A DNA stretch of 58,740 nt from Ruminococcus sp. (GCA_015066805.1 SVNP01000015.1:1-58740); one strand, 5' to 3'; numbered from the stretch's first letter, positions 35,306 through 44,418 are shown. Notes: generated by a model from the sequence alone, not told the origin. Numbers and translations: made by a program.

Positions 35306-35334
35306 ATCATAGCATGATTCAGCCAAAAAGTCAA
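35306..35334 (-). promoter_or_regulatory. Sigma-A promoter of the dockerin beta-helix gene
   Basis: On the minus strand, TTGACT (35334-35329), 17-bp spacer and TATGAT (35311-35306), 64 nt upstream of the start. Confidence 0.85.
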
Positions 35335-35372
35335 GGAAATACGAAATATTTGAGAAAATTTCAGCTTTCCCC

Positions 35373-37541
35373 TCAGTACAGGTTTTCCTGAGAAACACCC
35401 TTCATGGTCAGGCTGATACGTTTGCGCTTGACATCCACATCCAGCACACGCACCCGCACGATCTGCCCCACCTTCACGGCATCCAGCGGATGCTTGATAA
35501 AGCGATCGGACAAGCGGGAAATATGCACCAGGCCATCCTCATGCACACCGATATCCACAAATGCACCAAAGTCAATGATATTCCGAACGGTACCCACAAA
35601 CTCCATATCCGGCTTCAGATTTTCAATGGTCATCACATCGCCGCTGCGCATCAGAGGAGGCGGCAGCTCATCACGCAGATCACGGCCGGGCTTCTGCAGC
35701 TCTGCAACGATGTCCCGCAGCGTAGGTACACCTATGCCCAGTTCTGCGCTAAGCGTATCATATCCCTTGGAAGCCACGATCTCCGCCAGCATGGAAAGAT
35801 CACCGCCCACCTCCGTCAGAGAATAGCCGCAGGCTTTCAGCAAAGCCTCCGCAGCCTTGTAGCTTTCGGGATGCACACCTGTATTGTCCAGCGGATTTTT
35901 ACCCTCACGCACTCGCAGGAAGCCTGCACAAAGCTCATATGCCTTGGCACCCAGCTTCGGCACCTTCAGCAAGGCACGCCGGTTGATAAAGGCACCGTTT
36001 TCCTCACGGTAAGCAACAATATTCTTTGCAATACCGCTGTGAATGCCCGATACATAAGAAAGCAGGCTGTAAGATGCAGTGTTCACATCCACACCCACAG
36101 CATTTACGCAATCCTCCACCACGCCATCCAGAGATTCACTGAGCCGTGCGGGAGGCATATCATGCTGGTATTCTCCTACACCAATGGCCTTAGGCTCAAT
36201 CTTTACCAGCTCCGCCAGAGGATCCTGCAATCTTCTTGCAATGGATACGGCACTACGCAGAGAAACATCATAATCCGGAAATTCCTCCGCAGCCAACTTG
36301 GAAGCGGAATACACAGAAGCACCCGCCTCGCTGACAACCATATAAGCGATCTTCTTCTCGGGGATGCTTCGCAGGATCTCGGCCACACAAGCCTCGGATT
36401 CCCGCGATGCGGTACCGTTGCCAATGGCGATCATCGCAACATTGTGATCCAGAATCAGCTTCTTCAGCTTCCGCTTGGAGGCTGCAACCTTTTCATCGGA
36501 GGCAGCGGTGATGTAAACCACATCGGTGGCAAGCACCTTACCGGTCTCATCCACAATGGCTACCTTGCAGCCCGTACGGAAACCGGGATCCAGACCCAGC
36601 GTCACAGCACCTCTCATGGGGGGCTGCAGCAAAAGCTGCCGCAGATTGGATGCAAACACGGTAATGGCCTGTTCACAGGCAGCAGCAGTCAGGTCATTCC
36701 GCACCTCACGCTGTACCGCAGGCAGCAGATGCTTCTTAAAGGCCTCCAGACAAGCCTGATGCACCAGCTCACCGCAGCGGTTGTTATGGATCACATAAGC
36801 CTTGGCGGTGATGCTTTCGCCCATACCATCGGGCAGCAGCAGGCTTACCTTCAGAAATTCTTCTTTTTCACCGCGGTTAATGGCCAGAACACGGTGTTTT
36901 GCAATTTTCTCCACGGCTTCGGTATGGTCATAATAATTGCGGTACACACTGTCCGTGTCGGGATCGGCAGCCTTTACGATGATACTGCCGCGGAGCTTCA
37001 TCAGATTTCTCAGTCGTTTCCGCAGCTCACCGTCATCGGAGATGGTTTCCACCAGAATATCAAAAGCACCTGCCAGCGCAGCCTCGGCATCGGGAACTTC
37101 CTTTTCGGCATCTACATACTGCTGTGCCTCTCTTGCGGGATCTCCCTGGGGCTGTGCCATGATCCACTGTGCCAGAGGCTCCAGACCTCTTGCCTTTGCA
37201 ACAGATGCCTTTGTCTTGCGCTTCTGCTTGTAAGGGCGGTAGATGTCCTCTACCTCCACCAGCGTTTTTGCCGCATCAATCGCTTCGGAAATGGCATCGG
37301 TCAGCTTATCCTGTGCGGCAATGGCGGAGCGCACCTCCTCCTTACGGCTCTCCAGATTCCGCAGATAATGCAGACGATCGGCAATGGCGTGCAATGTCTG
37401 ATCATCCAGCGAGCCCGTTTTCTCCTTACGATAACGTGCAATGAAAGGAATGGTGCAGCCGTCATCCATCAATGCCACCGCATTGCTGATCTGCTCCTGT
37501 CCCAGCTTGAATTCCTGCGCCAAAGCAGCTAAAATATCCAT
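35373..37541 (-). CDS. tex: Tex RNA-binding transcription accessory protein
   Basis: 722 residues, the normal length. Order: N-terminal Tex helical region (FIARYRKEKTGSLDD), central helix-turn-helix part, YqgF/RNase H-like fold (about 320-430, with TLGLDPGFRTGCKVAIVD), two helix-hairpin-helix motifs (about 480-560, YVSGIHSGIAKNIV), and a C-terminal S1 domain (about 645-715, VGTVRNIIDFGAFVDIGVHEDG). Tex binds nucleic acid and aids transcription and RNA turnover. AAAGGAGC ribosome site; own promoter 46 nt upstream. Stop lies about 130 bp from the dockerin gene. Confidence 0.96.
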   Translation of the reverse strand: MDILAALAQEFKLGQEQISNAVALMDDGCTIPFIARYRKEKTGSLDDQTLHAIADRLHYLRNLESRKEEVRSAIAAQDKLTDAISEAIDAAKTLVEVEDIYRPYKQKRKTKASVAKARGLEPLAQWIMAQPQGDPAREAQQYVDAEKEVPDAEAALAGAFDILVETISDDGELRKRLRNLMKLRGSIIVKAADPDTDSVYRNYYDHTEAVEKIAKHRVLAINRGEKEEFLKVSLLLPDGMGESITAKAYVIHNNRCGELVHQACLEAFKKHLLPAVQREVRNDLTAAACEQAITVFASNLRQLLLQPPMRGAVTLGLDPGFRTGCKVAIVDETGKVLATDVVYITAASDEKVAASKRKLKKLILDHNVAMIAIGNGTASRESEACVAEILRSIPEKKIAYMVVSEAGASVYSASKLAAEEFPDYDVSLRSAVSIARRLQDPLAELVKIEPKAIGVGEYQHDMPPARLSESLDGVVEDCVNAVGVDVNTASYSLLSYVSGIHSGIAKNIVAYREENGAFINRRALLKVPKLGAKAYELCAGFLRVREGKNPLDNTGVHPESYKAAEALLKACGYSLTEVGGDLSMLAEIVASKGYDTLSAELGIGVPTLRDIVAELQKPGRDLRDELPPPLMRSGDVMTIENLKPDMEFVGTVRNIIDFGAFVDIGVHEDGLVHISRLSDRFIKHPLDAVKVGQIVRVRVLDVDVKRKRISLTMKGVSQENLY

Positions 37542-37587
37542 AAGTAAAAGCTCCTTTTCTTTTTATAGAATGAAACGTACCTGTACA

Positions 37588-37616
37588 TCATACCAAAAAA
37601 CAGAGGATTTGTCACC
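37588..37616 (-). promoter_or_regulatory. Sigma-A promoter of tex
   Basis: On the minus strand, GTGACA (37616-37611), 17-bp spacer and TATGAT (37593-37588). Confidence 0.75.
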
Positions 37617-37738
37617 CCCGAAAGCCGTAAAATCATCCATGCAATTCAAAATTTGTGAAAATCTACAACAACTTTCCCGAAAAAAACGTCCAAAAACCAA
37701 TTCCCCAAAATTTTTTCTGTGAAATTGCTAAAAAACAC

Positions 37739-37767
37739 TTGCATTTTTTTGTGAAGTATGCTAAAAT
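37739..37767 (+). promoter_or_regulatory. Promoter of the ddl-like operon
   Basis: TTGCAT (37739-37744), 17-bp spacer and TAAAAT (37762-37767). The predicted leader to ATG 37953 is about 178 nt, the longest in the window. Confidence 0.7.
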
Positions 37768-37774
37768 ACATTTG

Positions 37775-37952
37775 TCAGACCTTGGATCTGTACTTTTCGA
37801 TTCTTCGCTTGACACAGCGATTTTTCGCTGATTTCGAACGTCTCGCTCCTGATTTTCAGAAAAATGCACAAACGGCGGACAAGCCGTATGCATCCCGTGG
37901 GAACGTTCATCCGGGAAAGGAGAGGCAGCGGACATAGCTGCCGATTGGCATT
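37775..37952 (+). promoter_or_regulatory. Structured leader of the ddl-like gene
   Basis: Leader without a convincing gene. It holds a perfect hairpin CAGCGA-TTTT-TCGCTG (37815-37830), further GC-rich inverted segments around 37864-37918, and a hairpin GGCAGC / GCTGCC (37924-37942). The only good Shine-Dalgarno, AAAGGAGAG (37918-37926), is about 27 nt from the ATG; folding the last hairpin brings it to about 10 nt. No terminator, T-box or known riboswitch motif was recognised. Confidence 0.55.
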
Positions 37953-38984
37953 ATGGCAAAAACAAAGGTATTGGTTCTGTTTGGCGGTACAACCGCAGAT
38001 GAATACAGACAGTCGCTGGCATCCGCCGCCCATGTGCTGTCAGCCATTCCCGAGGATAAATACGAAATCATTCCCTTAGGCCGCAACGCTCGCGGCAGAT
38101 GGCTCTACTTCCAGGGCAGCTATGCGGAGATCGCAGACGGTTCCTGGGAGCGCAACCCCGATTGTATCCCCACCGTGCTTTCTCCCGATGCCGCACATCA
38201 CGGCATCCTCATTACCGATGACGAAGGTTTTACCCATAAGCGTGTGGATGTGGTCTTTTCTCTCATGAGCGACTGCTGCGGCGAGGATGGCTCGGTGCAG
38301 GGTCTCTGTGAGCTGACACGCATCCCCTATGTAGGCAATAACGTGCTGGGCTCGGCAATCTCCCACAACAAAAAGATCGCCAACACGCTGCTCAATGCCG
38401 CAGACATCCCCACCCCCAAGTGGGTGGCAGTTTCTCAGCGCAGCCTCAGCCGTCTGGAGCGTGAATGCGAGATCATCGAGCAGAAGCTCGGCTATCCCGT
38501 TTTTGTCAAGCCCGCAGGTGTGGATTCTGCCTTTGGCGAAAACGCAGCCCATAACCGTGAGGAACTTCTCACCGCCATGAAGCGTGCCTTCACCAAGGAT
38601 GCCACCATTCTTGTGGAGCAGTTTGTGACAGGCCGTTCGCTTTGCGTTGGAATTTTCGGTTATGACCTGCCCTTTGCCACCTTTGTGGGTGAAAAAATCG
38701 GCAATACCGTCCGTGTGCCTGCCGATCTGGACGAGGAGATCGCAGAGGCTGCACGGAATATGGCTCTGGAAGCCTTCCGTGTCCTTGAGGGCCGAGGCCT
38801 CGCTCTGGTGGATTTCCACTATGCGGAAAACGGTGCCCTTCTGCTGGATGAACTCAATACCGCCCCCGACCTTTCCGCTGATGCCCCCTACCCTACTTTG
38901 ATGAATGATCTGGGTATGCGCTATTCCTATCTGCTGGATAAGCTTATTCAGCAGGCTATGGAGCACGCCGACAGAGGCTTCTGA
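37953..38984 (+). CDS. D-Ala-D-Ala ligase-like ATP-grasp enzyme, diverged
   Basis: 343 residues with the full Ddl/Van fold: VLVLFGGTTADEY, GEDGSVQGLCELTRIPYVG, ATP-grasp FVKPAG, EQFVTG, and a metal-binding DELNTAP. Several active-site features differ from Ddl and VanA: REGSSVG-type loop reads GVDSAFG, the conserved Arg of RVDF is Leu (LALVDF), the PGFT after the ExNT motif is PDLS, and about 20 residues of the omega-loop are missing between VGEK and VRVPADL. It probably ligates two amino acids, but D-Ala-D-Ala may not be the product. In-frame TAG at 37935 fixes the start close to ATG 37953. ywiB follows after 30 bp, then argS. Confidence 0.75.
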   Translation: MAKTKVLVLFGGTTADEYRQSLASAAHVLSAIPEDKYEIIPLGRNARGRWLYFQGSYAEIADGSWERNPDCIPTVLSPDAAHHGILITDDEGFTHKRVDVVFSLMSDCCGEDGSVQGLCELTRIPYVGNNVLGSAISHNKKIANTLLNAADIPTPKWVAVSQRSLSRLERECEIIEQKLGYPVFVKPAGVDSAFGENAAHNREELLTAMKRAFTKDATILVEQFVTGRSLCVGIFGYDLPFATFVGEKIGNTVRVPADLDEEIAEAARNMALEAFRVLEGRGLALVDFHYAENGALLLDELNTAPDLSADAPYPTLMNDLGMRYSYLLDKLIQQAMEHADRGF

Positions 38985-39014
38985 TCGCATACCACAGCCA
39001 TGGAGGATGTGAAA

Positions 39015-39455
39015 TTGCACTCTGATAATGCAGTGCTGCACCTGCATAGCGTGCAGAAGCTGGACGATGATACTCATAATACCGATCTCAACTCTACCTG
39101 CGTGTTTGAATACACCCCCGATAAAGCAGTCATCCGCTACAAAGAATCGGGGCTGGATGAGCATAATGCCCCCGATACGGTCATCACCGTGCTGACAGGT
39201 CAGGTAGTAACCATACAGCGTGTGGGCAAATTCAGCATGAATCTTGTGCTGGAAGAAGGCGTAACTCACGAAACAGCCTACCGTGTGCCCGAAGGCGAGA
39301 TCCCTTTGACGATTTATACGGAAAAGATCCGCTTTTCCTTCAATGATGACGGCGGCATGATGCTTGTCCGCTACACATTGGATCTGAACGGTATGATCCG
39401 TTCCAACCATACCATCCGTCTTGCAGTGAAGCGCAGCAGCGCTTCCCATACATAA
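39015..39455 (+). CDS. ywiB: DUF1934 (YwiB-like) beta-barrel protein
   Basis: 146 residues. A small calycin-like barrel: AVLHLHSVQKLDDD, a DTVITVLTGQVVTIQRVG strand pair, LVLEEGVTHETAYRVPEG, and a repetitive DDGGMMLVRYTLDLNG end, matching DUF1934. Function is unknown. In Bacillus the gene also stands directly before argS, as here. TTG 39015 is chosen because GGAGG (39002-39006) is 8 nt upstream; ATG 39000 overlaps that site and has no ribosome site of its own. argS starts 30 bp downstream. Confidence 0.8.
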   Translation: MHSDNAVLHLHSVQKLDDDTHNTDLNSTCVFEYTPDKAVIRYKESGLDEHNAPDTVITVLTGQVVTIQRVGKFSMNLVLEEGVTHETAYRVPEGEIPLTIYTEKIRFSFNDDGGMMLVRYTLDLNGMIRSNHTIRLAVKRSSASHT

Positions 39456-39485
39456 ATTTTTTATTCCGGAAAGGAGCGTTCCCCT

Positions 39486-41174
39486 TTGAACAGCATTGCC
39501 GCAGCATCTGAGCAAGCACAATCCCTCATTATGGAGGCACTGGGCAGATTGGTCGCCGATGGCGTATTCCCTGCCGAGCCGCTGCCCCCTTTCATTATTG
39601 AAATCCCCGCCGACCGTTCCCACGGCGATTTTGCCGCCAATGTGGCTATGGTCTGCGCCAAGCCCTTGCGTATGCCTCCCAGAAAAATTGCCGAGGCCAT
39701 TGCAGGTGCCCTTGAAACCGAAGGCTCCATGTTTTCTCGTGTGGAGATCGCAGGTCCCGGTTTTCTGAACTTCTTCCTCTCCTCTCTTTGGTATGAAGAA
39801 GTGATCCGCAACATCATCGCAGAAAACACCACCTATGGCGAAAGCAAAGTCGGCCAAGGCAAGCGTGTTCTGGTAGAGTTCGTTTCCGCAAACCCCACCG
39901 GCCCCATGCACGTCGGCAATGCCCGCGGCGGTGCCATCGGCGATTGCCTTGCATCGGTGCTGAATGCTGCCGGATATCAGGCTGACCGTGAGTTCTACAT
40001 CAACGATGCCGGCAACCAGATCGAAAAATTCGCAACCTCTCTGGAGGTTCGCTATCTGCAGGCTTGCGGCCGTGAGATCGAAATGCCCGAGGATGCATAT
40101 CAGGGCGCAGATATCATCGCACACGCCAACGCATTCTTCGCAGAGCATGGTGACGCTTATGCCAATGCGGAGCAGCAATCCCGCAGAGATGCTCTGGTCG
40201 CCTTCGCTCTTCCCAAGAATATCCAAGGACTGAAGGATGACCTGTTCCAGTACCGTATCGAGTACGACCGCTGGTTTGCCGAAAGCACCCTCCACGCCGA
40301 TGGCAGCGTGGCAGGCATCATTCAGCAGCTTAAGGACAGCGGCTATACCTACGAAAAAGAAGGCGCACTCTGGTTCAAGGCAGAGGAGCTGGGCGCAGAT
40401 AAGGACTTTGTCATCGTCCGTTCCAACGGCATCCCCACCTATGTGGTGCCCGATATCGCCTACCACTATAATAAACTGGTCACCAGAGGATATGACCGTG
40501 CCATCGATATTCTGGGCGCAGACCACCACGGCTATGTGCCTCGCCTGAAGGCAGCTCTTACCGCCCTCGGCGTGGATGCCTCCCGCCTGACCGTTGTACT
40601 GATGCAGATGGTTGCCGTTATGCGTGACGGCAAACCCGTAAAGCAGTCCAAGCGCAGCGGTAAGGCACTCACCCTCATCACCCTGCTGGAGGACATCCCC
40701 GTGGATGCCGCAAGATTCTTCTTCAATCTTCGTGAGGCCAACTCTCACTTTGAGTTTGATCTGGACCTTGCCGTGGAGAAATCCTCCTCTAACCCCGTGT
40801 ACTATGTACAGTATGCACACGCACGTCTTTGCAGCCTGATCCGCAACCTGGCAGAAGAAGGCTTTGCGGTCCCCGCAGCAAATGCAGCCGGTCTCTCCCT
40901 GCTGGCAACCACTCCCGAGCGTGAGCTGATCCGTCAGCTTGCCATGCTGCCTGCCGAGATCGAAAGTGCCGCTAAGCAGCTCGACCCCTCTCGCATGACC
41001 AAGTACGCCGTGGAGCTTGCAGCCATGTTCCACAAGTTCTACGATGCCTGCAAGGTCAAGGATGCGGAAACCTCCGAGCTGCGCGATGCACGCCTGCTGC
41101 TGTGTGCCGCCGCACGTCAGGTGCTGTTTAATGTACTGACTCTGCTGAAGGTCTCCGCCCCCGAAAAGATGTAA
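39486..41174 (+). CDS. argS: Arginyl-tRNA synthetase
   Basis: 562 residues, class I synthetase charging tRNA-Arg. Seen: N-terminal Add-1 domain with IEIPADRSHGDFAAN, the HIGH-type motif in NPTGPMHVGNARG, a KMSKS-equivalent KQSKRSGKALTL, and a C-terminal DALR anticodon-binding domain (FYDACKVKD). TTG start at 39486 with AAGGAG about 9 nt upstream. Third gene of the ddl-like - ywiB - argS operon. Confidence 0.97.
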   Translation: MNSIAAASEQAQSLIMEALGRLVADGVFPAEPLPPFIIEIPADRSHGDFAANVAMVCAKPLRMPPRKIAEAIAGALETEGSMFSRVEIAGPGFLNFFLSSLWYEEVIRNIIAENTTYGESKVGQGKRVLVEFVSANPTGPMHVGNARGGAIGDCLASVLNAAGYQADREFYINDAGNQIEKFATSLEVRYLQACGREIEMPEDAYQGADIIAHANAFFAEHGDAYANAEQQSRRDALVAFALPKNIQGLKDDLFQYRIEYDRWFAESTLHADGSVAGIIQQLKDSGYTYEKEGALWFKAEELGADKDFVIVRSNGIPTYVVPDIAYHYNKLVTRGYDRAIDILGADHHGYVPRLKAALTALGVDASRLTVVLMQMVAVMRDGKPVKQSKRSGKALTLITLLEDIPVDAARFFFNLREANSHFEFDLDLAVEKSSSNPVYYVQYAHARLCSLIRNLAEEGFAVPAANAAGLSLLATTPERELIRQLAMLPAEIESAAKQLDPSRMTKYAVELAAMFHKFYDACKVKDAETSELRDARLLLCAAARQVLFNVLTLLKVSAPEKM

Positions 41175-41464
41175 AGCTGTTACCGGTTTGTAACCGGATT
41201 TGCAACGAACTTGCTCCAACAATGAAATTTGGACATTGTTTTTTCGGTATTTTTTACAATGGAAGCCCCTAAAAAATGCCATTTTGACGAATATTCACAG
41301 TTTGTTAACAATTCGGTAACAAATAGGCTCATGAAATATGCTACAATGGTTTGAGCCTCGGTTATCGTGCTGTTTCTCTCTGGGGGTATCCGGCTTCCAT
41401 GTTACCTATGGATGATCCACTATCCTGAGAATAGAAATCATGAAGAAAGCGAAGGGATTTTACT
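41175..41464 (+). promoter_or_regulatory. Intergenic control region before the PucR gene
   Basis: 290 bp without a gene. It contains an inverted GTTAC/GTAAC pair at 41179-41194, a similar GTTAA/GTAAC pair at 41304-41320, and an extended -10 box (TGCTACAAT at 41339-41347) without a clear -35. The predicted leader of about 110 nt has a short CCAT/ATGG hairpin. The second pair overlaps the -35 zone, where a regulator could act. Confidence 0.5.
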
Positions 41465-42550
41465 ATGTCTAACAGACCGTTTCAGCCTCTTGTAGTGCAG
41501 ATGCATGACACCATCGACGCCATGGTCGGCGTGGTTGATGAAACCGCAACGATCATCGCCTGCAGCGATCCTTCCAAGGTCGGTACCACCAATGAGTTCG
41601 TTTCCTTGGATATGAACGAATCCGGTGATTTGTTCATCCGAGACGGCTGCACTTATAAGCCTTTCGGTTCCCGTACCTCCCCCGATTATGCTGTCTTTGT
41701 GGAAGGCACCGACGAGAACGCTGCCAAATATGCAGACATCATGGCAATCACCATGTCCAACATCAAGCAGTACTATGACGAAAAATATGACCGCAACAAC
41801 TTCATCAAGAATGTTGTGCTGGACAACATCCTGCCCGGTGATATCGTCGTCAAGGCAAGAGAGCTGCACTTCAGCGCAGAGATCACCCGCGTGGTGCTGC
41901 TGATCCGTATCGTTTCCGCAAACGATATCTCTGCCTATGATGTTATCCAGAACCTGTTCCCTGACAAGAGCAAGGACTTCGTGTTCAATATTACCGAAAC
42001 CGACATCGTTCTGGTCAAGGAGATCAAGTCCACCGTGGAAAGCAAGGATCTGGAAAAGCTGGCACGCTCCATCGCAGATACCCTTTCCAGCGAATTCTAT
42101 ACCCGTGTCAATGTGGGTATCGGTACCAGCGTTGTGGGTGTCCGTGATCTGGCACGCTCCTTCAAGGAAGCGCAGATGGCTCTGGAAGTCGGTAAGGTGT
42201 TTGATACCGATAAGGTCATCGTCAGCTACGACAACCTGGGTATTGCCCGACTGATCTACCACCTGCCCACCACCCTCTGTGAGACCTTCCTCCATGAGGT
42301 ATTCAAGCGCGGCAGCATTGAGAGCCTGGATCATGAAACTCTCTTCACCATCCAGCGCTTCTTTGAGAACAACCTGAATGTTTCCGAGACCTCTCGCAAA
42401 CTGTTCGTACACCGTAACACGCTGGTGTACCGTCTGGAAAAGATCAAGAAGCTGACAGGTCTTGATCTGCGTGAGTTCGATCACGCCATCATCTTCAAGA
42501 TCGCTCTGATGGTCAAGAAGTATCTGTCTGCAAGTCCCGTGAAATTCTGA
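41465..42550 (+). CDS. PucR/CdaR-type transcriptional regulator
   Basis: 361 residues. N-terminal sensor part (MHDTIDAMVGVVDETATIIAC, resembling sugar-diacid recognition domains), a GGDEF-like PucR middle region (about 115-260), and a C-terminal HTH_30 helix-turn-helix (about 303-355) with NVSETSRKLFVHRNTLVYRLEKI. Such proteins respond to small carboxylates or other ligands. It precedes ftsEX; a strong hairpin separates them. That position suggests, but does not prove, control of the division cluster. The ATG is preceded by GAAGGGAT. Confidence 0.88.
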   Translation: MSNRPFQPLVVQMHDTIDAMVGVVDETATIIACSDPSKVGTTNEFVSLDMNESGDLFIRDGCTYKPFGSRTSPDYAVFVEGTDENAAKYADIMAITMSNIKQYYDEKYDRNNFIKNVVLDNILPGDIVVKARELHFSAEITRVVLLIRIVSANDISAYDVIQNLFPDKSKDFVFNITETDIVLVKEIKSTVESKDLEKLARSIADTLSSEFYTRVNVGIGTSVVGVRDLARSFKEAQMALEVGKVFDTDKVIVSYDNLGIARLIYHLPTTLCETFLHEVFKRGSIESLDHETLFTIQRFFENNLNVSETSRKLFVHRNTLVYRLEKIKKLTGLDLREFDHAIIFKIALMVKKYLSASPVKF

Positions 42551-42619
42551 TATGTGACTGCGCATTCGTTTTGCTTTTGGCATACGGTTGCGGCCACTGT
42601 GATCTGACTGATGCCGCGC

Positions 42620-42658
42620 AAGTGCCAAACGACTCTGATCAGCGCTCGTTTGGCACTT
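42620..42658 (+). terminator. Strong hairpin after the PucR gene
   Basis: A 13-bp perfect inverted repeat (AAGTGCCAAACGA with TCGTTTGGCACTT) followed by TGTTCACTTT. A second perfect repeat, ACTTTAT-CAGA-ATAAAGT, lies at 42664-42681. The remaining 115 bp to ftsE hold another stem (GCAGGG / CCCTGC, 42706-42728) but no clear promoter. Confidence 0.7.
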
Positions 42659-42796
42659 GTTCACTTTATCAGAATAAAGTACAGGAAGGAAATTCATTTG
42701 CGGATGCAGGGAGCACCATGACCCTGCAGTGGAACGGCAGCGCAATTCAACAGCCGCCGTGACTCCTTCCTCCCCGATTTGTTAAGGAGGATTCCC

Positions 42797-43489
42797 TTGG
42801 TAGAACTGAAAAACGTTTCCGTTACCTATGAAAGCACCGGCGTAGAAGCCCTCAGCGATGTAAACCTGAAGGTGGAGGACGGCGAATTTGCATTCGTTAT
42901 CGGCCGTTCCGGTGCAGGAAAAAGTACACTCATCAAGCTGCTGCTGAAAGAACTGGATGCCAACAGCGGTGAGGTGCTGGTCAACGGATATAACCTGACG
43001 AAGATGAAGAAGCATAAAGTGCCCGAGTTCCGTCGTACCATCGGCGTGGTCTTTCAGGATTACCGTCTCATCGAAACCATGACCGTGTACGAGAATATTG
43101 CCTTTGTGCTCCGTGTGATTGATGCCCCCATGAAGCTTATCCGTAAGCGAGTGCCCTATGTGATCTCTCTGGTGGGATTGCAGGATAAGGCAGACAGCTA
43201 CCCCAGTGAGCTTTCCGGCGGTGAGCAGCAGCGCTGCGCCCTCGCCCGTGCGCTGGTCAATGATCCTGCGCTCCTCATTGCCGATGAACCTACCGGCAAC
43301 GTGGACCCCGAGCTGGCCTACGAGCTGGTAGAGCTTCTGCAAGGCATCAACGAGTGCGGCACCACCATTCTGATGGTCACCCACGCCCACGAAATGGTTC
43401 GCCACTTTGGCGGACGTATCATCAATATCAGCCAGGGCGAGGTCGTGTTTGACGAAGTGATTGGAGGGTCGGAAGTTGAAGCTCAGTAG
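42797..43489 (+). CDS. ftsE: Cell division ATP-binding protein FtsE
   Basis: 230 residues: a compact ABC ATPase with Walker A GRSGAGKS, Q loop VVFQDYRL, signature LSGGEQQR and Walker B LLIADEPTGNVD, plus the FtsE-typical LVELKNVSVTY start. With FtsX it forms a mechanotransmitter that activates murein hydrolases at the septum. TTG 42797 is the start, with AAGGAGG 6 nt upstream; no ATG gives a better fit. It overlaps ftsX by 14 bp, showing tight coupling. Confidence 0.95.
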   Translation: MVELKNVSVTYESTGVEALSDVNLKVEDGEFAFVIGRSGAGKSTLIKLLLKELDANSGEVLVNGYNLTKMKKHKVPEFRRTIGVVFQDYRLIETMTVYENIAFVLRVIDAPMKLIRKRVPYVISLVGLQDKADSYPSELSGGEQQRCALARALVNDPALLIADEPTGNVDPELAYELVELLQGINECGTTILMVTHAHEMVRHFGGRIINISQGEVVFDEVIGGSEVEAQ

Positions 43490-44393
43490 TTTTCGCTATC
43501 TGGTCTCCCAAGGTTTTGATAACGTATGGAAAAACCGAGTCATGGCCTTTGCATCCTTCTGTGTGCTGCTGGTCAGCCTGCTGCTGGTGGGTATCTCCGT
43601 ACTGTTCTATATTAACATTAATGCAGTCATCGGCAGCATTGAAGATAAAAACGAGGTCATCGTCTATCTGCTGGATGAAACCGATGATGCCCGCATCGAG
43701 GAAATCGGCAAGCAGCTCACTGCTATGGATAATGTCAGTGCTGTGACCCTCTATTCCCGTGAGGAAGCCTTTGCCGATCTGAAAGCAAGCATGAATGACT
43801 ATACCCAGGTCTTTGAATCTTTGGGTGACGATAACCCCCTGCCCGATGCCTATCGCATCCGTGTCAACGACATTGCACAAATGGAGGAGACCGTAGCCGC
43901 CGCCAATGCCATTCCCGATGTGGAATATGTCAGCGCACCCGATTCTTTTGTGGAGCTGCTGACCGAGCTGCGGAGAGTGATTGCCATTATCGCCATTGCA
44001 ATTATCATCGCACTGCTGATCGTTTCCATGGTGATCATCTCCAACACCACCCGTGCCAGCGTCTTTGCACGCCGCCGTGAGATCAGCATTATGCAGAGCG
44101 TAGGTGCCACCAAGGCCTTTATCCGTTTTCCCTTCTTCGTGGAAGGCATGGTCAACGGCTTTATGGCAGGTGCGGTTGCCACCTTGCTGACTTGGTTTAC
44201 CTACGACAGCCTTGTGGATATGCTGGGCAATTTCAACGTACTCAGCACCATCGGACTGGGCAGCATTATCCCCTACGAATCAATCGCCATTTGGGTTACT
44301 GTGGCTTATATTCTCGCAGGCTCGCTCATCGGTGCGCTGGGCAGTGTGTTCTCTACCCGTGCCCACCTGAAGCATCGTGCCGCCAATATGTAA
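43476..44393 (+). CDS. ftsX: Cell division protein FtsX
   Basis: 305 residues: an N-terminal cytosolic stretch, membrane helix (about 25-45), an extracellular loop (about 50-165) that binds the hydrolase partner, and three C-terminal helices around the FtsX permease signature (VFARRREISIMQSVGAT). TTG 43476 has GGAGGG (43463-43468) at 7 nt. The M23 gene follows after 25 bp, matching the known FtsEX-EnvC/PcsB partnership. Confidence 0.95.
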   Translation: MKLSSFRYLVSQGFDNVWKNRVMAFASFCVLLVSLLLVGISVLFYININAVIGSIEDKNEVIVYLLDETDDARIEEIGKQLTAMDNVSAVTLYSREEAFADLKASMNDYTQVFESLGDDNPLPDAYRIRVNDIAQMEETVAAANAIPDVEYVSAPDSFVELLTELRRVIAIIAIAIIIALLIVSMVIISNTTRASVFARRREISIMQSVGATKAFIRFPFFVEGMVNGFMAGAVATLLTWFTYDSLVDMLGNFNVLSTIGLGSIIPYESIAIWVTVAYILAGSLIGALGSVFSTRAHLKHRAANM

Positions 44394-44418
44394 CCCGCTT
44401 TGTCACGAAAGGATTTGT

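Noticed and set aside
37864-38079. 71-codon frame in the ddl leader
   Set aside because: Overlaps the ddl start in another frame, has no ribosome site, and is very Arg-rich like out-of-frame GC sequence.
38076-41282. Long minus-strand frame opposite ddl-like, ywiB and argS
   Set aside because: Spans three recognisable genes on the plus strand and their gaps; no recognisable domain.
42571-42762. 63-codon frame between the PucR gene and ftsE
   Set aside because: It runs through a perfect 13-bp hairpin, has no ribosome site and no recognisable sequence.
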